From: Caprella mutica
Lineage: Eukaryota > Arthropoda > Malacostraca > Amphipoda > Caprellidae
NCBI GenBank assembly: GCA_947561585.1
Contig: CANNZV010002340.1
Coordinates: forward strand, 62,001-126,000
Direction: 5' to 3'
DNA: 64,000 nucleotides
Below are positions 23,496 to 32,953 of the stretch, piece by piece (position 1 is the first letter of the stretch; every line of letters starts with the position of its first letter). The notes under the pieces were generated by a model that worked only from the letters and a program-made list of their open reading frames with translations, ran no database searches and had not been told where the DNA came from. The position numbers were made by a program, and so were the translations under genes.

Positions 23496-24780
23496 TCAGT
23501 ATTCTATCAAAATCGTCATTTTTAAATTGCAAAATTCGAGAAATTAAATTGATTCAAGTCGTATTATGTATAAGCCATTTTGTCCATTGAGAGTGGATTT
23601 CTATCACACTATTAATATAAGCATTGTTCTTCAATTTAAAAATGTTTTTGAATTTGAGAAGAAATGCATCGTCCTGTACTCTGTAGTTTGCCAAAACACC
23701 TTCTTCTTCAACAATACGCTGAAAATTCATGCTTTCCCAAAATAAATGGAAAAGTTCGTAGTCTATTCAATGAAACTGGTTCGATTCACAAGAAAAAAAA
23801 TGAAAAAAAAAACACAAACTGCATTCAGGAGGTGAAGAGTTTCTTTGAAGAAACCACTAGTTTTTTCTCTCAGAAAAGCTTTTCAGCAGATTTCATCCAC
23901 ACCAAAACCACGTGGTGGAGGATCGTCATGCATTCATTTAGTTTCCGTTTTTATCAATGAACTTCAGTTCGACCATTAACGAAAACCACAAAAATAGCAG
24001 TTTTGTGAGTGGATTATGCAGCAACCATCCAACATTGCCAATTGAATCGTTTGGACAGACGAGAAGTTAATTTACCTCCATCAAAAACACATAGAAAAAA
24101 TACGAATGGAAATCTTCGAAATATCTGGAAAGAAAATGATAGATATGACGTATGATGCTAAGGTTGCAATTATTAATGGAATGGTTCAAATTGTTCAAGC
24201 ATTCCCTAACGAACAAGGCAACATGTTACCATATTAATGTTTTTCAAAACTCTGATCCCAGCCTGCAATTTCTTCACTTTTGGTGGATGCAAGACCAAAT
24301 GCAGCTCTAGAATTTAAGGAAAAGTTTCGAGGTCGAGTGATTAGCAGAAGTACGGAAATAAAATTTCTGGTCAGCACACAGTCCAGATCTCAACTCTTTA
24401 GACTTTCGCATATGGGCTGCTGCACAAACTCGAGTTTATAAGTTTATATATAAAACAAAAGATCCCAATGAGTCTCTTATACAATGTGCTCAAATCTCCG
24501 TTCAAAAAAACAAAAAAAAACAATAAGACTCTCAAGAAAGTATGCAAGAATGTTCTGAAGCGTGCATTGTTCTGTCTTCACTTCGGAGGGGGTCATTTTC
24601 AACAACTTTTGTATGACCTCAGGTGATGTGCCTCATATGTTATAAGACAATAAATGTTAACAATAATAAAAATTCTTTCTTTCCCTTCAAAGTGATGCAT
24701 CTATAATGGTATTTGACTTATTTTTAAGTGCTTCTAATTTGCAATTAAAAAATTACGTTATCTGAGGAAACATAGTGTAG
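23496..24780 (+). pseudogene. mariner-like DDE transposase remnant, left arm
   Basis: Inverted motifs near 23496-23535 and 24731-24778 (TTTTTAAATTGCAAA-type) bound this unit. Near 23740-23800 a stretch reads KVRSLFNETGSIHKKK, like the linker after the first helix-turn-helix in mariner-like transposases. At 24365-24415 the sequence reads FWSAHSPDLNSLDFRIW, matching the family's W-P-x-R-S-P-D-L-N/T-P-x-D-F block around the second catalytic Asp. Upstream, WMQD is present but followed by a stop. Frameshifts and stops leave it non-functional. Confidence 0.6.
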
Positions 24781-25452
24781 CAGTATAATTTTGATTATTT
24801 TTGCTGCAGCCAATGATTGAATATTGTGATTAAGTTAATGACTATCAGTCTATTGGACTTGATATACAGCTTATGGACTGTACAACTCAGGATACAGTAG
24901 CATAGGGTATGGTAATCAGCTGATAGAATCTATAGTTTGACGTGACCACCGGTTGACTGGAAATGGCGACTCTGACCACTTTTTGAAACATGGGAAAACC
25001 TACTTAAACTTAGCACTTCTATATTTAATTTTTTTTCTCATCAATTACTAACTAGGCATTGGTTAAATTGTATTCCATTATTTTTTTCCTTATTTGTTAT
25101 TCATAGGAACTACAATTGAGCAGTTAACTAGCACTACTTAACGCTCCTAGGTAGCATATTTTCAAGACCCTATTTTTTATAGATAAGTTAAAGAAATTAA
25201 CAATAAAAACACACCTGAATTATGTCTATATATTCAACTTTGAGGTTCAATCGTCATTTTCGCTTTTCTTTTGTACGAAACCCTTATAAAATGACTTTAA
25301 ACTTCTTGATATTAACATGCAAATACGAGGAATTATGAGCCACTCGGTCACAAACAAGGAATGTGTTGTTGTGGTGACGTCATATTTTTGTGTCGTCTGC
25401 TAGGTACTATACCCGATTATGTTCCTGTACCGTGGTACAACTCATCCACTGA

Positions 25453-26990
25453 CACACTGTGTCCCATCAGAAACGACATTTTTAAATTGCAAATTAGAAA
25501 CACTTCTAATGCATTAATTGTCATCATAGATACACCACTTTGATGGAAAAGAAAGTATTATTATTAAACATTTATTGTTCCATATATATGGCTATATCAT
25601 ATGAAGCACATCTCCTGTGTCGCTACAAAAGTTAAAAATGACCATCTCCAGCCTGAAGACAGAACGAAGCAAACTGCGAAACATTCTTTCATAATTTCTT
25701 AGGGGTCTCCGGGTTATACCTTTCAGCGAAACTTCAAACACTTTGTATAAGAGACACAATGGAATATTCTTTTTCATATATAAACTCGAGTTTGTGTATC
25801 AGCCAAGAAGTGAAAATCCAAAGGGTTGTGATATTGATTGTGTGCTGGCCAGGAATTTTCCGTTCTTCTGCTAATGAATCGGCCTCTAACCTTTTCAATG
25901 AGAGATTCTAGAACTGCATTTGTTCAATGTGGTGAAGCGCCGTCTTGCATCCACCAAAGTGAAGAACGAGATGCAGTATGGACCAAATAAGGGGTGCTAG
26001 TTTGGTATGCGATCTGTGAGGTTAATGTGATCTGATAATTTTTATTTTAATAATTATGATAATTTTTCTTTGTAAGTAACTGTGATACAAAACAAACAAT
26101 GTAGACCAATGCATTAAAAGTAAAAAAAAACATATATTAATCACCTATTTTACTTTATATTCATATAAGTTTAGTAGGATGTAGTTTATTTAATGATATT
26201 TTCTTGAAGTATTTCCATGATAAGGCTTTGCATATGTAAATGGTATATAATGATTTAAGAAATATATTTGGTATCTCGTATTTGTATCTTTTATATTTGC
26301 TAATAAATTCTGAATAGATCGCATGCCAAACCAGTAAACGATGATCAGATCGCATAGCAAACTAGCACCAAATAATGTCCTGTAGCAATCTGAGATATGA
26401 AACACCATTAACCGATGACAAGTTTCCATCATCATCAAGGAACGCATGAAAGATTATTTTCATTCAATTAATTATGGCAACAAAGATACTACCTTAGCAT
26501 TTATTCCGTAGATATTTCAGGGATTTTCATTAGTGTACCTGACGATCCTCCACAACGGAATAATGTTTTGTGAAATCTGCTGAGAAACTGGGGGTTCTGG
26601 TGAGTTCTTCATAGAAACTCTTCACCTCCTGAATCACTGTTTCTGTTCTTTTTGGTTTTGTTATAGTTTGTCTTTCTTGTGAATAGAACCAGTTTTAATG
26701 AATAGACCACGAACTCTTGTGAACTTTTTCAGGTGGTAAGATTTAGCCACCCTTTCACTTGTCATGGAGTGAAGCATGAATTTTTGACATACTGTTGAAG
26801 AAGAAGGTGTTTTGGCAAACTACAGAGTACAGGACGATGCATTTCTTCTCAAATTCAAAAACATTTTTAAGGTTTAAGAAAAATGCCAATATTAATAGGA
26901 TAAAATCCATTCTTTATACTTTATGAACATAATGACGTCCTCCCATTTTGCAATTTAAAAAATGAGTTTTCTGACGAAACACAGTGAAAG
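25453..26990 (-). pseudogene. mariner-like DDE transposase remnant, right arm
   Basis: This is the inverted, diverged counterpart of the left arm, bounded by the same type of motifs (about 25453-25497 and 26941-26987). On the minus strand it keeps WMQDGASPH (25929-25953), the motif around a catalytic Asp, and a degenerate PAHNQYHNPLDF block. The first-helix region reappears near 26700-26830. A 377-bp MITE interrupts it at 25993-26369. Stops and indels make it a pseudogene. Confidence 0.6.
25993..26369. mobile_element. 377-bp MITE nested in the right arm
   Basis: The ends are a 24-bp inverted repeat with one mismatch, starting GGTGCTAGTTTGGTATGCGA at 25993 and closing at 26346-26369. The flanks AAATAAGG and AAATAATG match at seven of eight bases, suggesting an 8-bp target duplication. 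A second, imperfect copy of the right end lies just inside it (about 26318-26337). Confidence 0.65.
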
Positions 26991-27889
26991 CATGTTCAAA
27001 GCAATTAAAATAATCCAATAACTGATCAGTCTGAGGAATTATCCGTAGATTTTTTTCAGAAACGTTAAATTATTTGAAAAGTGCCCCCCCCCCTTGACCG
27101 AATCCTAGATACGCCCCTGAGCGAGACTCGGATTATAAGAAAATTTATAAATAAATTATAAAATTATTAATTTATAAAACAATTATTAATTTATTAATCA
27201 ATTATTAATTTACAAATAAATAATGAATTTATAAATAAATTACAAATAATAAATTTATTTTAAAAGTTTGAAATTTTAGTTTCCTTATCTTCGTCAAAAT
27301 GCGAGTGTAGGTTCACTAACTGCCTATTTTCAAGCCATCAGCTAGCACTTGTGTGACCGGGTGAGGCGAGTTGAGCTACTGGCATGCGAGTACAGTGGGA
27401 CAGCTGCTGGCCACTGTCACGACAGTAACTCGAACCGTGTAACAAGGCCTTTACTATCTCAAATTAAAATTTCTGAGAGTCCAGAGACACATTCTAGATT
27501 TGGGGTCAGACATCCCAGTTTATGTTCACTGTGAAATTAATTTTAATCATAGGTATTGGTGTTTCTAATTTCTAAGTATGGGCATGACATAAATGTTGCC
27601 AACTTGCCAGTATTATTTATAGTAGCTACTAGCTAGCTATAGTGAGAAAATACATTGGTTTCCATTTCCAAGCTTGCTGATCCGAGATTACCACATTCAA
27701 TAAGGTATCTAGCAGTAACTCAGTGACCCAGTGTGAATAGTATGACAGGATTTGAAGATTGATTGTGGATTTAAGTTTTATATAATTACTATGTTCCCAT
27801 GTTACTTGCCGAGACCAAATCACAATTTCTGTAAAAATAATCCTGGGTCTGAGGAGACATTCTATTCACACTGGCATTTAATACATTAA

Positions 27890-28107
27890 CCCTTTAGTGA
27901 GCCACTTTTTTTTCTGACTTTGAATAAAATATTTGATAACTTTTTTTTGAGTTAAGACATCAGTGAGGATATGTATAAAAATCATTTGATGAGAATTTTT
28001 TTTTAATTTATAAAAAAAATTAAGAGGACACATATGGCCGGCCACAGTTGGTCCCATGGGACTACTATATGAAAGGAGACTCGAGTGTCCACCTGGTCGC
28101 TAAAGGG
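27890..28107. mobile_element. piggyBac-type MITE flanked by TTAA
   Basis: The 218-bp element begins CCCTTTAGTGAGCCA and ends TGGTCGCTAAAGGG, an inverted pair. TTAA lies directly outside at 27886-27889 and 28108-28111. The TTAA target and CCCTTT ends are the signature of piggyBac-superfamily elements. There is no open frame, so it is non-autonomous. Confidence 0.8.
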
Positions 28108-28111
28108 TTAA

Positions 28112-29269
28112 AAAAGTGAATTTTAGCTCTCAACAGCATCTCATGAGAACACTTTACACTTGAAAACATAATTTGCTTCATGTCTGATGTAGCTACGTGA
28201 AACTTTCGAGACTATTTTTGTTTTATTCATCCATACAAAGTCTGTAGTGAGATATTTTACTTATATTTTAAATCATGAAAAGACTCTTCAGCAGACTGGT
28301 GACATTGTCCATACTTCAAAACATGGAAAGGGATTAAATGATTTCATTAAAATTTGTCTGTAGATAATATTCCCAATATCTCCCATATTCTGCTGACTGG
28401 CAACAGCAAGCAAACTTCAATGATGATTTTTGGATAAAACAGTAAAAGTATAAATAACCAAATTCTCCAAAAAATTATGAACTCGTCAATTTCACATGGT
28501 GAGAATTTCTATTTTTTCTTATGCTTTAAATTGTAATGTTATTTGATGAGAATTTATGAAAATTTGATAAATTTAGCTAGTTTTGGGGGGAGAGAGAGAT
28601 GTAGAGTTTAAGTGCCACATTATTGTCCTTTGGATGAGGACCTGGTATTGTGCTTGTACAGATGTGCTTACGTATTGCTATTAAACTTCCTCCAAGTTCA
28701 ATAATATACTCTCAATAAGTCTGCCTCTCCTATCTTGAAAAGAAACTAAATTTCTCTCCAATTTTATCGATTTTAATTTTTCTCCCTTGTTTTTCATTAC
28801 CTTTTTGATCTAACAATTTTCTAACCTATAGGATCATCAGTGATTGAAGCAAATATAAAACCTTATGGATATTAATTATATTGATTTCCTTCAACAGTTT
28901 AAAACCATGTCCAGATCAATTTGAGTCATATGAGAGAAGGATGCCTGCATCCTTACTAAATTAATTTGAAGGTAAAGAACTAAAGGTGACTCTGAGCGAG
29001 CATTTTGGAATCTATCTAATGGAATTCTCCAAGACTCTACCAACATAAATGTATTGCAATTGGTTGGCATTATCATTTACAATAGTGTATATTGATAAGT
29101 AGCTTGATCTTTCCTTGTCGTTATTTGTCATTTGTAGCTTGATAGTTTAGTACCTTTCTGCTATGTTATGCACATACTGATCCTTCAACTAGAATTTTAA
29201 TTCTTTTTTTAAGAAACAGTTACAGTATTTTTGAATTTTGTTCATAATTCCCTCTTCAATTATTTTCAG
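28112..29269. other. non-coding stretch with old repeat fragments
   Basis: Parts resemble the 20.7 and 21.8 kb repeat blocks (CTTCATGTCTGATG near 28180; GATGAGAATTTATGAAAATTT near 28545). No gene is recognised. Confidence 0.45.
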
Positions 29270-29360
29270 CTTCCCAACATCTCCTCAGTATAGAGAGATT
29301 GCTGAGCTTCTACTCAACAAATATTCATATTTGGCAATAAACGATATTGATGATTCAATG
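29270..29360 (+). other. candidate internal exon (91 nt)
   Basis: A polypyrimidine tract ending TTATTTTCAG precedes the segment and GTAAGTTC follows it, so both splice sites fit consensus. Between them one frame is open and reads FPTSPQYREIAELLLNKYSY and onward for 30 codons. The P-x-S/T-P-x-Y-R-E-I-A-x-x-L-L-x-K-Y pattern recalls a segment found in some arthropod and fish SAM-domain-like proteins, but I cannot place it firmly. No neighbouring exon was identified, so it may be part of a gene with long introns or an orphaned relic. Confidence 0.4.
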
Positions 29361-30370
29361 GTAAGTTCATGTATTATTAATATTAATCCTTATTATTTTA
29401 TTTTCTCAGTCTTTCAGACATATACTGACAATTAACATTAAGTTATCATTATTAATATTGATCTAAAGCCTTGTTCATTATTTCTATGTTAGTTGAAAAT
29501 TTATCTTCAATGAATAAAATAATGATAAATAGTTTTAAACCTTTCATGATGGTTCTTATATTAATAACCAAACACACCATTCGTTTTTTTCAGTAGTTCG
29601 GTAGTGTCGCCTCTTCATAAAGACAAGGAACTCAAGGAGGAGGTGAAAACACATACTGCTGTAATGTGAAAAAAAAGTTTTAACACCTTCGATCGGCTGC
29701 ATGAATAACTTGCCGAAATAATCAATTTGTTTTCTACCACATCAAGGATATATGGGGAGTGAAGAATTGAAGTCACAGAGACTTTGTTAATAGGCGGCAG
29801 ATGACATCTAAATTATTTGCATCCATTTCTACTTGATGAGTTTGAGGTAGCTAGCTATTATAATGATTTTGGTTGTACTGTTAATTAAAATGAAAGATAA
29901 TTTTTTTTGTACATATAGTGATTTGTTTATAATATGCTACTAATTTGATGTAGAGTAGACCTTTCTTTTAGCAGAGTTCAGCTCAATGTCACTACAAAAC
30001 AAATAATGCTATTCATTTGAAAATAAATTAACAAATTAATTTATTTCAGATGGTGCATGAACAGCTGTTGAAATAAGGGATACGTGTTCATTTATGAAGA
30101 TTTAGCTGTGCCATTTCTTTGTTGAAGCTCTCTTCACGCTACTACTATATACCCAACCTAAATATTACTCAGATAACAAGGTGAATACATTTATCTATAA
30201 CCTGCCGATTTATTTTTAAAAATGTAATTAAGTTATTACTGTTGTTTATTATTTATTTTCCAGAGAAATTTTTCTGAGACCCTATGCTGGTAACCAGATT
30301 TAGTGGAAGAAAAACGGATCATCAATTCTTCTGATTAGGTAAGTTTACACTTTTAATTGATTTAAAATGG
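29361..30370. other. non-coding stretch before the snRNA array
   Basis: AT-rich sequence with no supportable gene. Several AG/GT pairs exist, but no open segment between them looks like coding DNA. Confidence 0.45.
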
Positions 30371-30550
30371 CTCTATTCTGAAACTGCCTGTGATGAATGG
30401 AGAGAAGGGGGTGGCGTACCTTGGTACTCGAACTGTTTTGATTTAGATTATGCAGTCTTTTCCATGTTTATCATTTTTAATGCTACTTGCAGTTTCAAAG
30501 AATAACTCTAGTGTTATGCTCTTCAACTACAATGTCTTACTTTTTTTGAT
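30371..30550 (+). repeat. interspersed repeat family A, copy 5, truncated by the snRNA array
   Basis: CTCGAACTGTTTTGATTTAG, CTACTTGCAGTTTCAAAG and TTATGCTCTTCAACTACAAT match copy 1 (2340-2510) in order. The match stops at 30550, exactly where homology to the tandem snRNA unit begins. The rest of the family A sequence is missing. Confidence 0.6.
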
Positions 30551-30707
30551 TGGCTAACGTTACTTTTCTGAACAGCCTGGGTTCCTTTGATTGAGGGTTT
30601 TTCGACATCCTTGTTTAGTTTTAGGACGTGACTCTGAATGTGGTTTCTAAATTGTTTGTCTAGAGGCCTCTACATAAATGCATCTACTCATTATCACGGC
30701 GTTACTG

Positions 30708-30732
30708 AACCGATTGGTAAAATACGTTCAGT
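30708..30732 (+). promoter_or_regulatory. candidate PSE of U2, unit 1
   Basis: Insect Pol II snRNA genes carry a proximal sequence element roughly 40-60 bp upstream. Aligned by start site, U2, U1 and U5 all have TCAG at -42 to -39, with a shared A and G further upstream in the same 25-bp window. The rest of the window is poorly conserved, so this is a tentative call. Confidence 0.35.
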
Positions 30733-30769
30733 ACTCTGAATGAGGTGACTGTCGCATCACTCGTTCGGT

Positions 30770-30957
30770 ATCGCTTCTCGGCCTTTTGGCTAAGATCAAA
30801 GTGTAGTATCTGTTCTTATCAGCTTAATATCTGATACGGAGCCCACGCGGCTCCAACGATATTAATCTGATTTTTGGATCATGGCGAAGTGTTAGAAGCT
30901 TGCTTCAGCTTTGCCGCGGATCGACCCGGTATTGCACTACCTCCGGGACCGGTCCAC
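30770..30957 (+). ncRNA. U2: U2 spliceosomal snRNA, unit 1
   Basis: U2 pairs with the intron branch point in the spliceosome. The 188-nt gene begins ATCGCTTCTCGGCCTTTTGG, the universal U2 5' end. GTAGTA at 30803-30808 is the branch-point pairing segment. TTAATATC and GATATTAA are perfectly complementary (stem IIc), while ATCAG/CTGAT forms the competing stem IIa, so the known toggle is preserved. GGAGCC/GGCTCC makes stem IIb. The Sm site is GATTTTTGG at 30869-30877. Stem IV is CCCGG/CCGGG with the loop UAUUGCACUACCU. Metazoan U2 normally has AUUGCAG here, so the C is unusual. No TATA box precedes it, as expected for a Pol II snRNA gene. Confidence 0.98.
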
Positions 30958-30962
30958 GAAAA

Positions 30963-30970
30963 TAAAATCA
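30963..30970 (+). promoter_or_regulatory. candidate snRNA 3' box after U2
   Basis: TAAAATCA lies 6 nt past the mature U2 end, and the same octamer lies about 8 nt past the U5 end on its own strand (32821-32828). A shared element here could direct 3'-end formation by the Integrator complex. U1 lacks an exact copy. Confidence 0.3.
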
Positions 30971-31531
30971 TCTCAAACTGAACTCTCCAAAAATTGCTAA
31001 TTGTTGCAAACATCGGTCATTCTCGAAGTGTCTCGTTTTCGTTGGCTCGTTTATTTTATGAACATTTTTCCAATATAGCAATCTTCCCCACTATATGCAC
31101 AAGACGTTGTGTCCTTCTGTTGTCACATCTCAGTTATAGTAAATATGATTTAATTTATAATGCACACAATTGAAGCTCCATCAATACAGCTTACTTCAAA
31201 GTAAAGCGCAACAAATTTGCTTTCGTGTTGAAGCCTTTTGCACATGGTGTGCTACTCTATAGTCTTCAGCTTTTTGTAGACTTCATACCGTTGCTCAGAA
31301 ATAGCGCAGTTACCCATCCAAGTGTGAGAAAAAATTTCATTTTCGAATTGTAATTTTATGATTTTGACTATTTGATAGTCACTTTTTGTGTAAGATATTC
31401 AATGATAACCGGAAGGTTATGCTTTCATCGCGATCCACTAGTGTGTTCTTCTGTTTTCTTGTTTCTATCGGAAGAGTTGTTTACGGCTGTCAGGGAATGT
31501 CATTGGCGTTCCTCCGTCCACCCACAAAATC

Positions 31532-31695
31532 ATACTTACCTGGCACAGGGGATACCATGATCATGAAGGTGGTTCCCCCAGGGTGAGGCTCACTATTGCA
31601 CTCCGGTGTTGCTGACCCCTGCGATTACCCCAAATGTGGGTAACTCGGGTGCGTAATTTTTGGTAGCGGGAGACTGCGTTCGCGCTATCTCCCAC
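31532..31695 (+). ncRNA. U1: U1 spliceosomal snRNA, unit 1
   Basis: U1 pairs with the 5' splice site to start spliceosome assembly. The 5' end ATACTTACCTGGCACAGGGG is the universal U1 start, with ACTTACCTG as the splice-site pairing segment. Stem-loop II has the loop AUUGCACUCC, the U1A/SNF binding site. The Sm site AATTTTTGG is at 31655-31663. The terminal stem-loop IV is GGGAGA...TTCG...TCTCCC. Length is about 164 nt, as in other animals; the exact 3' end is uncertain by a few bases. This copy alone has T at nt 63 (31594), where other copies have C; the stem-loop II pair becomes U-G and is kept. Confidence 0.98.
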
Positions 31696-32835
31696 ACATA
31701 CTCTATTAACATAAGGACATGACTAGAGCAGCACACACGTCCTACATCTATTCAATGAGTTGTGTGTTACAATACCAACTAATCACACACTGACCTAGTC
31801 CTCTATGAACATACGTAGCACCACAATTTCTCAACGAAAACACAATACAATATTCACTCATAAGTTTATTTCATGTTCAAGTCATTCATCAAAATTGTGA
31901 TGCTTCTTCCTTGACATGACAATGCATGGTTACTTTATCGGTTAAAAATGACATTTTATTTCGGCTTCAAACCCATAAAGATGATTACAATTTACATGAT
32001 CCATGGAATATTTGTGCGATGCTCATTATTCGCTTCGATAAATATATCTCAAGTTGATTGATCCTAGTACTCTCCTCTCTTCTTTATATGGATAATAAAC
32101 AGTGCGTGAGAGTGAGGAGAACAGTTCGTACACTTCATGTTGCAGTTGACACTGTTATCCTCTCGATAATGTTCTTATTCTAAATTTCTACTTGCTCAAT
32201 ATGACAACAGAACCAATTGTTTTTGCGATTTATCATGCTCTCTTGTATTTCTACACAAGAGAAAAATAAAAATAATAACAGAAAATCATGCAGTGCTACA
32301 GCATCATCGTGATTTGGTTCTTTATTAATCCCTCTCAGTGCAGTTATTATGATTGTTCAAAAGTGCTTGTCTCACTTGAATTTTCACTGTTCCCTTTACC
32401 ACGTTTTACTGGTATCGTATCTAAACCGTGTCTAAAGCACACACTAAATTTTGTGGTCTCTTGTTGGACCTTGTTATTTTGAATCAAATAATCTTATTGT
32501 TGAGATGCACTCACTTTGTTGTTTGTAGTATCAATTAGCTTTGCATCCTCTATATACCAAAAATGTATCCAGGCTCACTATTTCAATCATATACATTGAT
32601 GGATGGGGTGTGCAAGCAAAATAGAGAGATTGATGAAAAATAATTGGGGTTATCAAAGCGAATCTCCAGCATATTGATGAAAATCTGGTGTGTTGTTAAT
32701 GTGTATGCACTCGTTTGCTGTGATGCCTAATGGTGAAATTTTGACTTTGCGTGCCCTTCTATTAGTTCACGCAGTTCAAAAATTTCCAGTGGCCTCATCA
32801 TTAATTGGTGTGAATCGTTTTGATTTTAGATTTAT

Positions 32836-32953
32836 AAGGCTTGCGAGGCAAGCCACCAAAGAAATTAGGTTAGACTCATTGAGTTGCCCCCTTCCACGGA
32901 AATCTTTAGTAAAAGGCGAAAGATTTATGCGTTCTGAAAGGAAGCCAGAGTGA
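32836..32953 (-). ncRNA. U5: U5 spliceosomal snRNA, unit 1
   Basis: U5 holds the two exons during splicing through its loop I. On the minus strand the gene begins near TCACTCTGGCTTCC and continues GCATAAATCTTTCGCC. The invariant loop GCCTTTTAC is at 32909-32917, and its stem partner is AAAGATTTCCGTGG. The Sm site at 32856-32866 reads AATTTCTTTGG, with a C inside the U run. A 3' hairpin GGCTTGC CTC GCAAGCC (32838-32854) closes it. Length is about 118 nt, matching other U5 genes. The 5' end is uncertain by about 2 bases. It is transcribed away from U2 of the next unit. Confidence 0.96.

Larger units (their letters stand above)
23329..27119. mobile_element. 3.8-kb palindromic composite transposon with 8-bp target duplication
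   Basis: An exact direct repeat AGCGAGAC lies immediately outside both ends (23321-23328 and 27120-27127). The ends are imperfect inverted repeats, CAGGCGCGTATACAAGG at the left and, reverse-complemented, CAGGGGCGTATCTAGG at the right, each followed by a G run. An 8-bp duplication and CAGGG-type ends suggest a hAT-like integration. The two halves (about 23329-24785 and 25453-27119) are inverted, diverged copies of each other, with a unique centre of about 670 bp. Each arm carries mariner-like transposase debris. Confidence 0.75.
23132..27455. mobile_element. outer DNA element with 21-bp perfect TIRs, split by a later insertion
   Basis: AGTAAAGGCCTTGTTACACG begins a 21-base left end (23132-23152) whose exact reverse complement is at 27435-27455. 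Short ACTCGC / GCGAGT motifs recur beneath both ends, a pattern seen in MITEs. Without the 3.8-kb insertion its own length would be only about 0.5 kb. No clear flanking target duplication was found. Confidence 0.65.

Noticed and set aside
23664..23960. 98-codon frame as an independent gene
   Set aside because: It is the degraded N-terminal part of the mariner-like transposase in the left arm of the palindromic element.
32240..32261. Conserved hairpin CTCTTGT...ACAAGAG in the U1-U5 spacer as a possible small RNA
   Set aside because: Conservation equals that of the whole unit, and unit 3 carries changes (CTCTTTTG) that disturb it, so selection on the hairpin is not shown.
32288..32320. U7 snRNA-like start (CAGTGCTACAGC) in the U1-U5 spacer
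   Set aside because: No CUCUUU histone-pairing segment, no AAUUUGUCUAG Sm site and no 3' hairpin follow.
32540..32580. U4 snRNA-like start (AGCTTTGC) in the spacer
   Set aside because: The match ends after eight bases, and no U4 5' stem-loop, U6-pairing region or Sm site is present.
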